This document shows, in pieces, positions 17,423 to 27,703 of a stretch of DNA of 64,000 bases. The notes beneath the pieces are model-generated. The model saw only the letters and a list, made by a program, of their open reading frames with translations. It searched no databases and was not told the origin of the DNA. Position 1 is the stretch's first letter. Every line of letters starts with the position of its first letter. A program made the translations under genes and the position numbers. Origin of the DNA: Lutibacter profundi (lineage in GTDB: Bacteria > Bacteroidota > Bacteroidia > Flavobacteriales > Flavobacteriaceae); assembly GCF_001543325.1 (NCBI RefSeq), contig NZ_CP013355.1, forward strand, positions 1,890,001 to 1,954,000, read 5' to 3'.

Positions 17423-20080
17423 CTACTTTTCATCTTGCTTCAACAAATACTTATCTATTATTTCTAATAAGGTTTTTTTACTTATAGGTTTCGAAATAAA
17501 ATCATTACAACCTGCTAAAGATGCTTTTTCTATCTCATTAGGGGTTGAATAAGCCGTTTGGGCAATTATAGGTATTGTAGTGTTAAATTTTCGTATCTGT
17601 TCAGTAGCTCTATATCCATTTAAAACAGGCATTTTTATATCCATTAATACTAAATTAATAGCCGTATTATTTTTACAAAAATCAACAGCCTCTTGTCCAT
17701 TTTTTGCGTGTAAAATAGTACATGGTAATTTTATTTTATCCATTAATACTATCTCTATAAATAAATAATTTACTTCTTCATCTTCAGCAACCAAAATAGT
17801 ATATTTTAAAGGTTTGTTTTCTGTCTCTAAAATTGTTTCTTTTTCTTTAATTTTTTCATGTTGATTTACTGGCTTATAAGGAATAGAAATAAAAAATGTA
17901 GATCCTATCCCCTTTTCGGATTGTACTGAAATCTCTCCCCCTAATAATTCTGTATTCTCTTTTGCTATAGATAATCCCAATCCTAAACCTCCTGTTTTTT
18001 CAGATAGCTTATGATTACCCCGAGAAAAACGATCAAAAATTCTTTTTTGGTATTTTGAATCTATTCCTGTACCCGTATCTTTTACATAAATATTTAACAT
18101 TTTGTTTTCTAAGGAATAGCCAACCTCAATAAATCCTTTGTTTGTAAATTTTATGGCATTTTCTAATAAATTACTTACTATTTTAATCAATTTTGTTTTA
18201 TCAATAAAAATGGTGCTTTTTACATTTGAGAGAGGCTTTTTAAGGTATAGTGGTGTGTTATTTTCTTTCGCTTTGATATCAAAAACTGAAAATAATTCTA
18301 ACAAAACATCGTTTAAGCAAACTTTTGTTTCAATTACTTTTACTTGTCTGGTTCCTAATTTAGAAATTTCTAAAATATCATCAATAATTTGTAATAGTTG
18401 CTTACTACTATTTTGAATTATATTTATAAAGTACTTTCTCTTTGCCTCGGTTATGTTTTTTGCTGTTAACATTTCTGAAAATCCTATAATACCATTCATT
18501 GGAGTTCGTATCTCATGAGACATGTTGTTTAAAAACTCTGTTTTCAAACGGTCACTTTCTTCTGCTTTTTCTTTTGCTTTTAATAATTCTTGTTCTATTT
18601 CTTTTCTCTCTGTAATATCTTGAATTGTTCCAACAAAATTTACAGGTTCTCCATTTTTATAAATTACTTCTCCTAATCCATGAATACATTTTATTTTTTT
18701 TGTTTTCATGGTTATAATTCTATATTCTAAATCAAATTTTTCACCTTTTTCAATGCAATTTTCGAATACTTTTTGATTGTTTTTAGCGTCATCAGGATGG
18801 GTAATTTCTCTCCAAACGGCAAATGGTATTTCGCCTAAATTAAATTCTGTTATAGCTTCAAAATTGCTTGATGTTTTAGCAATCATTGTTTTTAAATTCA
18901 AATTAAAGCTCCCTATTTTAGCTATTTTTTGTGCTTTTATTAAATTGCGTTCACTTTCTTTTAGGGTTAGCATTGTTTTTTTACTTGCTGTAATATCTTC
19001 TTTTATACTTAAAAAATTTATAATATTGTTATGTGCATCCTTTATTGGTGTTATGGTTGCTTGCTCCCAAAAAACTTTTCCTGTTTTAGATTTATTACGA
19101 AAAACCCCTTTCCAGGTATTTCCACTTTTAATTACCTGCCACATTTTAGCATAAAATTCTTTAGAGTGGTAATTTGTTTTTAAAATTCTCATATTTTCTC
19201 CTAGAACTTCTGTAGCTGTATAGCCTGTAACCTTAGTAAATTTTGGGTTAGTGTATTCTATATTCCCTGCTGTATCTGTAATAACTATTACGCTAGCACT
19301 TTGATTGACAGCAATAGAAAGTTTTCTGTTTTCCTTTTCTTTTTCCTCTGCTTTTTCTTTAGCTTTTTTTAATTCTTCAAGCTGTAGAATAATCTTATTT
19401 TTTATTTTAAAAAATGAAATTGTAGATATTATAATAATTATAACTACTAAAATATTAATACCCCAAAGTAATAAGTAACTAGTAGTTTCATGCTTTTTTA
19501 TTTCTCTCCCAATTCTTTTTTGATACATCACAAAAAAATCTTCGATAAGTTCTAATATCTTGGTTTTATCTTCTTGATATTTATCATCGAAAATTATGGT
19601 TCGTGCTAAAAATAAATTGGGTGCTTTTTTTACTGTAAAATTTTCTGTGCCATCATCAAATAAACCATCAATAGCATTGATTGCTTTTTTTTCTGTATAT
19701 GATAAATTATTAATATTTTGAAAAGCCAGCTCAAGTTTATCAACTTCTTCTTTTAAAAAATTAAATTTTGAAATACTATCTTTCCAAGAAATAATTCTTC
19801 CATTAGGCCATGGTTTTTTTCCATTTAAAATATTTAAAACTTTCCCATATTTCTTTTTCCAAATACTATCTCCAGTTAAAACATAGGTTCTAGCGTACTG
19901 CGTTAAATTATTAGAAGATTTTCTTAATTTACTTGCTATTGCGTATGATTTTAATTTGGCTTCATTATGACTTTTAATATGTGTTATCTTTTGAAATAAT
20001 AAAAGTGTGAGAACGCTTAATACAATTAACAACGTAATTAAGCTAATATGAATTATTGTAAATATTTTTTTTAAATTCAT
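17423..20080 (-). CDS. Hybrid sensor histidine kinase (two TM, two PAS, receiver)
   Basis: An 885-residue membrane sensor. Transmembrane helices at about 8-30 and 203-225 enclose an extracytoplasmic helical domain of about 170 residues. Two PAS domains (about 255-370 and 385-495), HisKA (FLNNMSHEIRTPMNGI), HATPase (LLENAIKFTN, TGGLGLGLSI) and a C-terminal receiver (LVLMDIKMPVLNGY) follow. It autophosphorylates on His and passes phosphate to its own receiver Asp; the final output protein is not encoded here. The kinase core is nearly identical in motif runs to the neighbour at 20117, which points to tandem duplication. It starts 36 bases after that gene ends, so the two are probably one operon. 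Confidence 0.93.
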   Translation of the reverse strand: MNLKKIFTIIHISLITLLIVLSVLTLLLFQKITHIKSHNEAKLKSYAIASKLRKSSNNLTQYARTYVLTGDSIWKKKYGKVLNILNGKKPWPNGRIISWKDSISKFNFLKEEVDKLELAFQNINNLSYTEKKAINAIDGLFDDGTENFTVKKAPNLFLARTIIFDDKYQEDKTKILELIEDFFVMYQKRIGREIKKHETTSYLLLWGINILVVIIIIISTISFFKIKNKIILQLEELKKAKEKAEEKEKENRKLSIAVNQSASVIVITDTAGNIEYTNPKFTKVTGYTATEVLGENMRILKTNYHSKEFYAKMWQVIKSGNTWKGVFRNKSKTGKVFWEQATITPIKDAHNNIINFLSIKEDITASKKTMLTLKESERNLIKAQKIAKIGSFNLNLKTMIAKTSSNFEAITEFNLGEIPFAVWREITHPDDAKNNQKVFENCIEKGEKFDLEYRIITMKTKKIKCIHGLGEVIYKNGEPVNFVGTIQDITERKEIEQELLKAKEKAEESDRLKTEFLNNMSHEIRTPMNGIIGFSEMLTAKNITEAKRKYFINIIQNSSKQLLQIIDDILEISKLGTRQVKVIETKVCLNDVLLELFSVFDIKAKENNTPLYLKKPLSNVKSTIFIDKTKLIKIVSNLLENAIKFTNKGFIEVGYSLENKMLNIYVKDTGTGIDSKYQKRIFDRFSRGNHKLSEKTGGLGLGLSIAKENTELLGGEISVQSEKGIGSTFFISIPYKPVNQHEKIKEKETILETENKPLKYTILVAEDEEVNYLFIEIVLMDKIKLPCTILHAKNGQEAVDFCKNNTAINLVLMDIKMPVLNGYRATEQIRKFNTTIPIIAQTAYSTPNEIEKASLAGCNDFISKPISKKTLLEIIDKYLLKQDEK

Positions 20081-20116
20081 TTTCTATTACCAAAACACCT
20101 TCTCTTAAGAAGAATA

Positions 20117-23100
20117 CTACTGGGTTTTATTTAATGTAATTTTATTAATAATGTCAAAAAACTCTTCTTTATCTATTGGTTTTGAAATAAAATTAGTACA
20201 ACCAGCTAAAAAGGCTTTTTCTTTATCTTGTTCAGTTGAATATGCCGTTTGAGCAACAATAGGTAGTGTATCATTAAATTTTCGTATCTGTTCAGTAGCT
20301 TTATAGCCATTTAAAACAGGCATTTTTAAATCCATTAACACAAAATCAACTGTTGTATTATTTTCACAAAAATCAACTGCTTCTTTTCCATTTTTAGCGT
20401 GAAAAACATTACAATTTAATTTCATAACATCTTTTAACATCGTCTCAAGGTACATATAATTTACTTCTTCATCTTCAGCTATCAATATATTATAACTATT
20501 TTTAGTTTTTTCTATAATCTCATTTTTGAAAACTGGCTTATACGGAAGGCTAACTATAAAAGTAGCTCCTTCCATTTTTTTAGATTGAACCGAAATTGTA
20601 CCTCCTAATAATTCCGTATTTTCTTTTGCTATAGATAATCCCAAACCTAAACCTCCTGTTTTTTTAGACATTTCTTTTTCTGCTTGTGAAAAACGTTCAA
20701 AAATCAATTGATGTTTTTTAGTCTCTATGCCAACTCCTGTATCTTTAACGTAGATATTAAGTTTAGGAAATTTATTACTATTACTTAGCGTGTATCCAAA
20801 TTCAATAAATCCTTGATTTGTAAATTTTATAGCGTTTTCTAATAAATTGCTTACTATTTTATTCAATTTAGTTTTATCAGTAAATATAGTACTTTGGCTA
20901 TCTGAAAGCTCTTTTTTTAGATACAACGGTGTTTTATTTTCTTTCGCTTTAATATCAAAAATTGAAAATAAATCCAATAATAAATCATTCAAACAAACTT
21001 TTTCATTTATTACTTTTACTTGTTTTGTTCCTAATCTAGATATTTCTAAAATATCATCTATAATTTGTAAGAGTTGATTTCCGCTATTTTGAATAATATT
21101 TACAAATGTTTGTCTTTTAGAATCATCTAAATCAGGGTCGTTCAGCATTTGTGAAAATCCTAAAATACCATTCATTGGAGTTCGTATCTCGTGAGACATA
21201 TTATTTAAAAATTCGGTCTTTAAACGGTCGCTTTCTTCTGCTTTTTCTTTAGCTTTTATCAGTTCATTTTCTGCTTTTTTTAAGGCTGTGATATTAATAA
21301 TAGAAACTAAATTTTTGCCTTTATTGTTAAGCATTGCAGATTTCACTAAAACATGTAATTTATCACCATTTTTATTAACTAATTGAGTTTCACTAAAAAA
21401 TTCTTTTTCACCTGAAATAATTGATATTAGCTCTTTTTTTATCGTATTCAATGATATTTCATTATTTGTTTTTCTAATATGTATTACCAATTCTTCAATA
21501 TCTTTAATTCCTAATAACTCAAGTGTTGTTTTATTTACATTTAATATCTTAATTTTCGAAATACATTTAATTAAAAAATCTCGGTTTTCATTTAAATACA
21601 CGTTTACATCTATACCTTCAGATTTCTTTTTGTTCAGTAATTTAATTACTTCTGAAAAATCTTGCTCCCACAATGAAACTGGACTTTTATCAAATAAATT
21701 TTTAAATTTATTTTTACTTTCAATAAGTAAGTTGTTTTTTATAGACAATTCATCACTAAGTTTCCTTAGCTCTTTGTTTTTATTTTCTAGATTTTTGTAT
21801 GCTTTTTTAATTGAAGAAATATCTGAAACCATAGCAAATGAACCTATTCTAATATTTTTTTTGTTAAAAATTGGAGAGGTTTTAAATAAACAAGCTAAAC
21901 TATTTCCGCTCTTGTGTTTTAACTCAATTTCATAGGTTGAAGGCAAACCTAAACCTCTTATTTTAAGTTGTTTTTTAAATATTTTAGCATTTTCTTCATC
22001 AACAAAATTAAATATCGATTTTTCTAAAATTTCATTTTCTGAGTAGCCTAAAATATCACACATTTTAGGATTTACTTCAATTGTTGCACCTTTTCTATTA
22101 ATCATCCAAAAACCTTCATTGGCTGTTTTTAAAATGGTATTTAATTCTTCTTCACTTTTTTTAATTAATTCAAAAGCATTATTTAAATTCTCTTCGGCTT
22201 TTTTCCGTTCAGAGATATCTCTCCAAACACAATGTATAATTTCATTTTCAATTTCATTAGAAATAGCAGTTAGCAACACTTCAACAGGGAAATTTTTTTT
22301 AGATTTTTTTGTGTGAATCCATTCAAATCTATGCGTTCCGTGATTCAAAGCCAATTGCATCATTTTATTAGCTTTTTCATTAGAATCTAGCCCGTCAGGT
22401 TGTTGTTTTGGAGATAATTTTGAAGGGTGTAAATTTAAAAACTCTTCTTTTGTATTGTAGCCAAGCATATTAACTGTAGCTTGGTTACAATCAACAAAAA
22501 TTCCATTTTTTATAATTAAAATAGCATCTCCAGATTTTTCGTATAATTCTCTAAACTTTTTTTCACTTTCTTTAATTTTATTGGTAGCCTTTTCTAGCTC
22601 TTGATCTGCACGTTTACGGTTGGTTATATCTACTTTAACAGCTAAATAATTGATAATTTTTCCTTCCTTATTTTTAATAGGGGTAATGGTTACTTTCTCC
22701 CAAAACAAGTTCCCGCTTTTAGATTTATTTCTAAACTCACCATTCCATATTTTTCCTGCAGTAATTGTTTCCCACATTTTTTTATAATATGATTTAGGCT
22801 GAATTCCTGAGTTTAAAATTCTTGGATTTTTCCCTAACGCTTCTTTAGTGGTATACCCTGTAAGTTCCGTAAATTTTGGATTGGTATATTCTATATTACC
22901 TTCAGTATCCGTAATAACAATTGTATTGGCACTTTGTTCAACTGCTGTATATAGTTTTAAATATTCTTTTTCTGATTTTTTGCGTGCTGTTATGTCTCTA
23001 AAAGCGGTAACCCTTAGTGCATCTTCTGCTATAATATTTCTTGCTTCAACTTCAATAGGAAAAATAGAACCGTCCTTTCGTATAGCTTCCATTTCATAGG

Positions 23101-24583
23101 CCTGAGTGTATTTGTCAATTCTATTTTTTAAAATAGTTTTATGGTATTTTTTAGGATAAATAATTTGTGTAATATCTTTTCCATAAATTTCGTCTAGGTT
23201 GTACCCAAACATTTTTTCAAATGCCAAATTTATATCTAAAACAACGCCATTTTTATGTATTAAAATTCCTTCAAATGTTAGATTTGCTAATTTTTTGAAT
23301 TTTTCTTCACTTTTTTTAAGTGTTTCTTCTAATTGTTTGTGTAATGTTATATCACTAAGTTCAGTAACGCGAACATTTCTTCCTTTATACAGCATCATCT
23401 TTGCTTGTATTTTCGCTGGAAACATTGTGCCATCTTTTCGTAAAGCCCTTACTTCGTACGGTTCCTCATTTCCTGAAAGTATTTTATTCATAACCATTGT
23501 TCTATCTTCAGGTACAACCCACTCTGTTGCTAGTTTTCCTACGGCTTCTTTATTTGTATACCCAAATAGTTGTTTTGCTGTAGCATTTTGGTCTAAACAA
23601 ACTCCTTTTTCGGAAAGAAAAATGGCATTAAATGAAGCTTCTGATAATCCACGGTACCGCTCTTCAGATTCTCTTTGTTTTGTAATATCTATAACAGTTC
23701 CTATTGAGGATACAGGCTCTCCTTTATCATTGTAATTTGTATTGCATTTTTCAATAAGATACTTTGTTTCTCCCGTTGCTAATAATATTCTGTGTTCTAT
23801 TTTATAAGGTGTTTTGTTTTTTAAGGAAGATAGGTAGGCTTCATTTACTTTATTTCTGTCTTCTGGATGTACTTTCTCTAAAAAATCATTGTAAGTAGGG
23901 TTAAATTCTTGAGGTTTCAAACCAAAAATTCTATAAATTTCATCTGACCAGGTTAATTTATTCGTTGGAATATCTAATTTCCAATACCCTAATTTTGCAA
24001 TTCTTTGTGCGTCCTTTAAATTATTTTCACTCTCTTTAATTTTTTTATTTGATAATTCTAAATCTTTTATTTGACGTTTTAATTTATTTTCATAACGCTG
24101 TTTTTCAACAACCTGTGCTACTTTTATAGCCACTATTTGTAAAGCTATTGAAATAGTTTTGGTTTCTTTTAGTTCTTTATCATCTAAAATAATTATTAGC
24201 CCAATTGGCACTCCTGTAGAACTCCAGAGTGGAATACCAATATAGCTTTCAGCATTCATTTGTGCTAGCAAATAATCTTTAGGAAAAAGGGTTTGTATAT
24301 TTTTAGGATAAATGCAAATTTTGTTATCAATTACATTTTCGCAGGGTGTGTGTGCTAATTTATAAGTTATATTTGGTAATATGCTACCAGTACTATAAAA
24401 TGCAATTGTTTTTACAATATTTGGCTCCTTTTTTGAGTACTCATTAATTAAAACGTAGTTAACCTTAAGCGCCTCACTTAGGTACTTAGCAACTTGTTTT
24501 AAAAATTCAAATCCTTTTTCTTCGTGACTTTTTTTTGTAATGTATTTTAATGTGTTTTCTACAAGGTTTAATTGCTTTTTCAT
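20117..24583 (-). CDS. Soluble hybrid histidine kinase with GAF and about seven PAS domains
   Basis: A 1488-residue multisensor without obvious membrane helices. A GAF-like domain (about 20-160) is followed by a series of PAS domains; I count seven, for example starting near KLGYWKLDIPTNKLTWSDEI, SASFNAIF-like, TFEGILIHKNGVVLDINLAF, NTIVITDTEGNIEYTNPKF and FWMINRKGATIEVNPKM. HisKA (NNMSHEIRTPMNGILGFSQM), HATPase (KKTGGLGLGLSIAKENTELL) and a receiver (VDFVLMDLKMPVLNGYKA) form the C-terminus. Cytosolic redox, light or small-molecule sensing is possible, but the PAS ligands cannot be read. It is upstream in an operon with the 17423 kinase. Confidence 0.92.
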   Translation of the reverse strand: MKKQLNLVENTLKYITKKSHEEKGFEFLKQVAKYLSEALKVNYVLINEYSKKEPNIVKTIAFYSTGSILPNITYKLAHTPCENVIDNKICIYPKNIQTLFPKDYLLAQMNAESYIGIPLWSSTGVPIGLIIILDDKELKETKTISIALQIVAIKVAQVVEKQRYENKLKRQIKDLELSNKKIKESENNLKDAQRIAKLGYWKLDIPTNKLTWSDEIYRIFGLKPQEFNPTYNDFLEKVHPEDRNKVNEAYLSSLKNKTPYKIEHRILLATGETKYLIEKCNTNYNDKGEPVSSIGTVIDITKQRESEERYRGLSEASFNAIFLSEKGVCLDQNATAKQLFGYTNKEAVGKLATEWVVPEDRTMVMNKILSGNEEPYEVRALRKDGTMFPAKIQAKMMLYKGRNVRVTELSDITLHKQLEETLKKSEEKFKKLANLTFEGILIHKNGVVLDINLAFEKMFGYNLDEIYGKDITQIIYPKKYHKTILKNRIDKYTQAYEMEAIRKDGSIFPIEVEARNIIAEDALRVTAFRDITARKKSEKEYLKLYTAVEQSANTIVITDTEGNIEYTNPKFTELTGYTTKEALGKNPRILNSGIQPKSYYKKMWETITAGKIWNGEFRNKSKSGNLFWEKVTITPIKNKEGKIINYLAVKVDITNRKRADQELEKATNKIKESEKKFRELYEKSGDAILIIKNGIFVDCNQATVNMLGYNTKEEFLNLHPSKLSPKQQPDGLDSNEKANKMMQLALNHGTHRFEWIHTKKSKKNFPVEVLLTAISNEIENEIIHCVWRDISERKKAEENLNNAFELIKKSEEELNTILKTANEGFWMINRKGATIEVNPKMCDILGYSENEILEKSIFNFVDEENAKIFKKQLKIRGLGLPSTYEIELKHKSGNSLACLFKTSPIFNKKNIRIGSFAMVSDISSIKKAYKNLENKNKELRKLSDELSIKNNLLIESKNKFKNLFDKSPVSLWEQDFSEVIKLLNKKKSEGIDVNVYLNENRDFLIKCISKIKILNVNKTTLELLGIKDIEELVIHIRKTNNEISLNTIKKELISIISGEKEFFSETQLVNKNGDKLHVLVKSAMLNNKGKNLVSIINITALKKAENELIKAKEKAEESDRLKTEFLNNMSHEIRTPMNGILGFSQMLNDPDLDDSKRQTFVNIIQNSGNQLLQIIDDILEISRLGTKQVKVINEKVCLNDLLLDLFSIFDIKAKENKTPLYLKKELSDSQSTIFTDKTKLNKIVSNLLENAIKFTNQGFIEFGYTLSNSNKFPKLNIYVKDTGVGIETKKHQLIFERFSQAEKEMSKKTGGLGLGLSIAKENTELLGGTISVQSKKMEGATFIVSLPYKPVFKNEIIEKTKNSYNILIAEDEEVNYMYLETMLKDVMKLNCNVFHAKNGKEAVDFCENNTTVDFVLMDLKMPVLNGYKATEQIRKFNDTLPIVAQTAYSTEQDKEKAFLAGCTNFISKPIDKEEFFDIINKITLNKTQ

Positions 24584-24759
24584 ACTTTTAAATTTGAGTA
24601 TTCTATTTAGTAATAACCTATTTGAAATTATTTTTAATGGTGCAAATACTTAAAAATAACTTTTATTAATTACACAATTTACGAATTTACGGAATGTAAT
24701 TTGTTGGTGTTATGATATTTATCAATATATGAAACAAGAATTTTAACTATTTCACATAT

Positions 24760-25647
24760 TTATTTCAATTCAAAATAATAAATATTATCAGTACTATTAA
24801 ACCTAAATGAAGTTAAATAGCCGCTTTTTTTAGCATTAAATAAAACTCCAAGTTCGTCAAATTCAGAATTAAATTTATTGGCCTTTTGTGGAATACCCCA
24901 TTTTCCGTTTATTCTTATAATTTTATAAATATTAAAATCACCTTCTTCTCTATACGCTCTTTCTACTTCAATTTCACCTCTCTCATTCACAATATAATTA
25001 ATTTCATTTATTTTTCCGTCAAAAATATTTGACGAAAAATAAATAGTGTTTTTATCAAATATAGTTGGGTTAAAAATGTCGAAATTTGGATGAGAAATAA
25101 AAACAACACTTTTCTGAACCCATTCATTATTTTTATTTCTTACAAATTCAATAATATGTACCAATTCTCTTTCATTACTTACTAAAACCAGTTGATTGCC
25201 ATCTGGAGAGATAAAAGGGTCTGAATAAGAAAAATTATTATTGCAAAAGGGAAGTTTTTTTACTTTTGAAATTTTAAAATTTTTAAAATTTCCTTTATAA
25301 ATAGCGAAGTTATAGTATCCTCTTTTATCCATTTTTTTGGAAATTCCTGTAAAGTAAATTTCATTGTTAAAAAGAGAAACTGAACCGAAACGAAATCGTG
25401 AATCTATCGTTATTTTTTGAGGTTTAGATTGTAAATTAGAATAATAAAGGTGGTGGTATTTTGTTTTATTATTTGATACATAAATTAATCCTTTGTTATA
25501 CAAATATGGAAACACATTTGCTTTAGAATTATTTGATAAATATGTTTCAAATAACCGAATACTATCTGTTTCTTGAATTAAAAAGCGTTCTTGGGCTTTA
25601 GAATAATAAGAACATAGCGTTAAAGTTATAAATAAAAGTATTCTCAT
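24760..25647 (-). CDS. Exported PD40/TolB-like propeller protein
   Basis: The start at 25647 gives a clear signal peptide (MRILLFITLTLCSYYSKAQ) and a 295-residue protein. An upstream in-frame ATG at 25701 would bury that signal behind 18 extra residues. The mature protein has propeller-type strands with the PD40 signature SDPFISPDGNQLVLVSNE near 155 and LYYSNLQSKPQKITI near 70. It resembles the PD40 half of Bacteroidota OmpA-family proteins but lacks an OmpA domain. An envelope or binding role is inferred. Confidence 0.7.
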   Translation of the reverse strand: MRILLFITLTLCSYYSKAQERFLIQETDSIRLFETYLSNNSKANVFPYLYNKGLIYVSNNKTKYHHLYYSNLQSKPQKITIDSRFRFGSVSLFNNEIYFTGISKKMDKRGYYNFAIYKGNFKNFKISKVKKLPFCNNNFSYSDPFISPDGNQLVLVSNERELVHIIEFVRNKNNEWVQKSVVFISHPNFDIFNPTIFDKNTIYFSSNIFDGKINEINYIVNERGEIEVERAYREEGDFNIYKIIRINGKWGIPQKANKFNSEFDELGVLFNAKKSGYLTSFRFNSTDNIYYFELK

Positions 25648-25728
25648 TTGAAGCAATTTACAAGGTTTAAATATGCCAATTGGCATACTCAAATATAACA
25701 ATAATTGACATTTATCAGGTGTTTTTAG

Positions 25729-26256
25729 TTAAAACCCTGAGATTTTTTCTCCAAATTTTGTTACTTTTCCCCAATTTGTATACTCTATTTCCGTATTGGT
25801 ATTTGTGGGTCCTTTTGTCATCCACATAATAAACTGAATCATAATTCTATCAAAAAAAGGATATTTTTTATAATCTAATTTTCCTGCAAAAACTTCAATT
25901 ATTGTAGGTTTCCAATGAATAGTTTTAAAAAATTTGATGACATACGGATTAGTAGTTGGCGTATTTTTTTCTGGTTTTCTAGCTACTAAATTTACTGAAA
26001 AAAAAGCTGTTTTTATAGAATCTAGTTTTAATTTATTCGTATTAATAAAGTCTATTATTTTTTTATGGTGAAGACCATAACGAATGCTAGAACCAATAAT
26101 TAACTTATTAAAATTGGTGATGTCTTCATTAAAATCATCAATTGAAAATAATGTTACATTTTGCTTATTTTTTTTTAAAATAGTAACAAGTTTATTACAT
26201 ATTTTTAATGTTTGGCCATCAACACTAGCATATATAATCCCAATTTTTGATTCCAT
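25729..26256 (-). CDS. hemG: Menaquinone-dependent protoporphyrinogen IX dehydrogenase
   Basis: A 175-residue flavodoxin-fold enzyme that oxidises protoporphyrinogen IX to protoporphyrin IX in heme synthesis, passing electrons to quinone. The FMN phosphate loop is YASVDGQT. SSIRYGLHHKKIIDF and the HemG-specific insert AFFSVNLVARKPEKNTP strongly match E. coli HemG, as does the C-terminal block DRIMIQFIMWMTKG. Other heme genes are not adjacent. HemG is best known from gammaproteobacteria, so its presence here is of interest. Confidence 0.9.
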   Translation of the reverse strand: MESKIGIIYASVDGQTLKICNKLVTILKKNKQNVTLFSIDDFNEDITNFNKLIIGSSIRYGLHHKKIIDFINTNKLKLDSIKTAFFSVNLVARKPEKNTPTTNPYVIKFFKTIHWKPTIIEVFAGKLDYKKYPFFDRIMIQFIMWMTKGPTNTNTEIEYTNWGKVTKFGEKISGF

Positions 26257-26351
26257 ATTGAACGTTGTTTAATTTATAAAATTAATTCTATTCAAATTTA
26301 CAAAACCATTCATGTTGTATATATGATTTATATCAAGTGAAAAAATTAGAC

Positions 26352-26379
26352 AAAAAAAACCAGTTAAAAATAACTGGTT
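26352..26379 (-). terminator. Intrinsic terminator after the cold-shock gene
   Basis: AACCAGTTA / TAACTGGTT with an AAAA loop (26358-26379), followed on the minus strand by a run of T (26352-26357). It lies about 30 bases beyond the cold-shock stop codon. Confidence 0.85.
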
Positions 26380-26409
26380 CTAATTTTTCTAAAAAGCTAA
26401 TGTAGTATC

Positions 26410-26601
26410 TTAAATTACTTTAACATTTACTGCGTTTAAACCTTTTTTTCCTTCTTTTAGTTCAAATTCAACTACATCACCTTCTCTCACTTCATCAATT
26501 AAGCCTGAAATGTGCATGAAATAATCTGTTCCTGAACCTTCTTCTGTTACAAATCCAAATCCTTTAGATTCGTTAAAAAATTTTACTGTACCTTTTTTCA
26601 T
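26410..26601 (-). CDS. Cold-shock protein, CspA family
   Basis: A 63-residue single OB-fold RNA chaperone. Both RNA-binding motifs are present, as KGFGFV (RNP1) and DYFMHIS (RNP2-like, usually VFVHFS). It begins with the family signature MKKGTVKFFNESKGFG. Such proteins melt RNA secondary structure on cold shift or during growth. It has a perfect -7 box at 26627 and its own terminator, so it is monocistronic. Confidence 0.95.
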   Translation of the reverse strand: MKKGTVKFFNESKGFGFVTEEGSGTDYFMHISGLIDEVREGDVVEFELKEGKKGLNAVNVKVI

Positions 26602-26626
26602 TTTATAAATAGAATATATTAAAGTG

Positions 26627-26634
26627 CAAAGGTA
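26627..26634 (-). promoter_or_regulatory. -7 box for the cold-shock gene
   Basis: The minus strand reads TACCTTTG, a perfect TAnnTTTG, 25 bases upstream of the start codon at 26601. The leader would be short, unlike the long leader of E. coli cspA. Confidence 0.65.
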
Positions 26635-26688
26635 GTTTTATTTCAGTTATTTATAATCTTTTTTTGAAATAAAATAAATAACTAATTG

Positions 26689-27684
26689 CTAATCTAATAG
26701 TTCTGTCAATTTTTTAAAAATTTTTTTTGGGTTTTTGTGTTCATATAATACTGCATAAACAGCATCAATAATGGGTGTTTTAGCCTTGTTTTTTTCATTC
26801 AGTAAATAGGCGCTTTTTGTGGCATAGTAACCCTCTGCAATCATACTCATTTCCATTTGGGCGCTTTTAACAGTGTAACCTTTACCTATCATATTACCAA
26901 ACATTCTATTTCTACTAAAAACAGAATACCCTGTTACCAATAAATCACCTAAATAAGCTGAATTATTAATATTTCGTTTCATTTTATGTATTTTTTTAAT
27001 AAAACGTTTCATTTCACGAATAGAATTTGACATTAAAACCGATTGAAAATTATCTCCATAACCCAATCCGTGCGCTATACCAGCTGCAATTGCATAAATA
27101 TTTTTTAACATTGCGGCATATTCAGAGCCTATAATATCGTCAGAAGTTTTTGTTTTTATATAATTACTAGCGAGGCATTTACTTAACAATCTTGCTTTTT
27201 TAACATCAGTACAGGCAATTGTTAAATATGATAAACGTTCCATGGCGACTTCTTCTGCGTGACAGGGACCTGTAATTACGCCTATATTTTCAAAGGGAAT
27301 TTGATGCATTTTATTAAAATGCTCACCAACAATTAATCCGGTTTCTGGAACAATACCTTTAATAGCAGAAAACACAATTTTTGAAGAAAAATCTTCCGTT
27401 ATTTTATCTAATTCTGCCTTAACAAATGCTGAAGGAATTGCAAAAATTAAAACATCTGCATAACGTACCAATTCATTAATATCACTTGATAAATACAATT
27501 TACTCACATCAAATTCAGCAGAGCTTAAATAATTTGGGTTATGGGCATTTTCTTTAATATAATCAATTGAATTTTGATTTCTCATATACCAGCCAACTTG
27601 ATGTAAATTTTCACATAACATTTTTACTATGGCTGTTGCCCAACTTCCACCACCAAAAACGGCAATTTTAGGGATTTTTTTCAT
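26689..27684 (-). CDS. gpsA: Glycerol-3-phosphate dehydrogenase (NAD(P)+)
   Basis: A 331-residue cytosolic enzyme reducing dihydroxyacetone phosphate to sn-glycerol 3-phosphate for phospholipids. The Rossmann loop is FGGGSWATAIVKML. GPCHAEEVA and the catalytic-lysine block EYAAMLKNIYAIAAGIAHGL are diagnostic, and LLVTGYSVFSRNRMFG follows. The first motif uses Ala where many homologues have Gly (GSWGTA). A perfect -7 box lies just upstream. Confidence 0.95.
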   Translation of the reverse strand: MKKIPKIAVFGGGSWATAIVKMLCENLHQVGWYMRNQNSIDYIKENAHNPNYLSSAEFDVSKLYLSSDINELVRYADVLIFAIPSAFVKAELDKITEDFSSKIVFSAIKGIVPETGLIVGEHFNKMHQIPFENIGVITGPCHAEEVAMERLSYLTIACTDVKKARLLSKCLASNYIKTKTSDDIIGSEYAAMLKNIYAIAAGIAHGLGYGDNFQSVLMSNSIREMKRFIKKIHKMKRNINNSAYLGDLLVTGYSVFSRNRMFGNMIGKGYTVKSAQMEMSMIAEGYYATKSAYLLNEKNKAKTPIIDAVYAVLYEHKNPKKIFKKLTELLD

Positions 27685-27703
27685 TTATAAAACATTTAGA
27701 ATT

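Noticed and set aside
20847-23735. Several long plus-strand frames antisense to the large histidine kinase
   Set aside because: They arise from codon bias of the AT-rich kinase gene; their translations are low-complexity hydrophobic/serine-rich with no domain.
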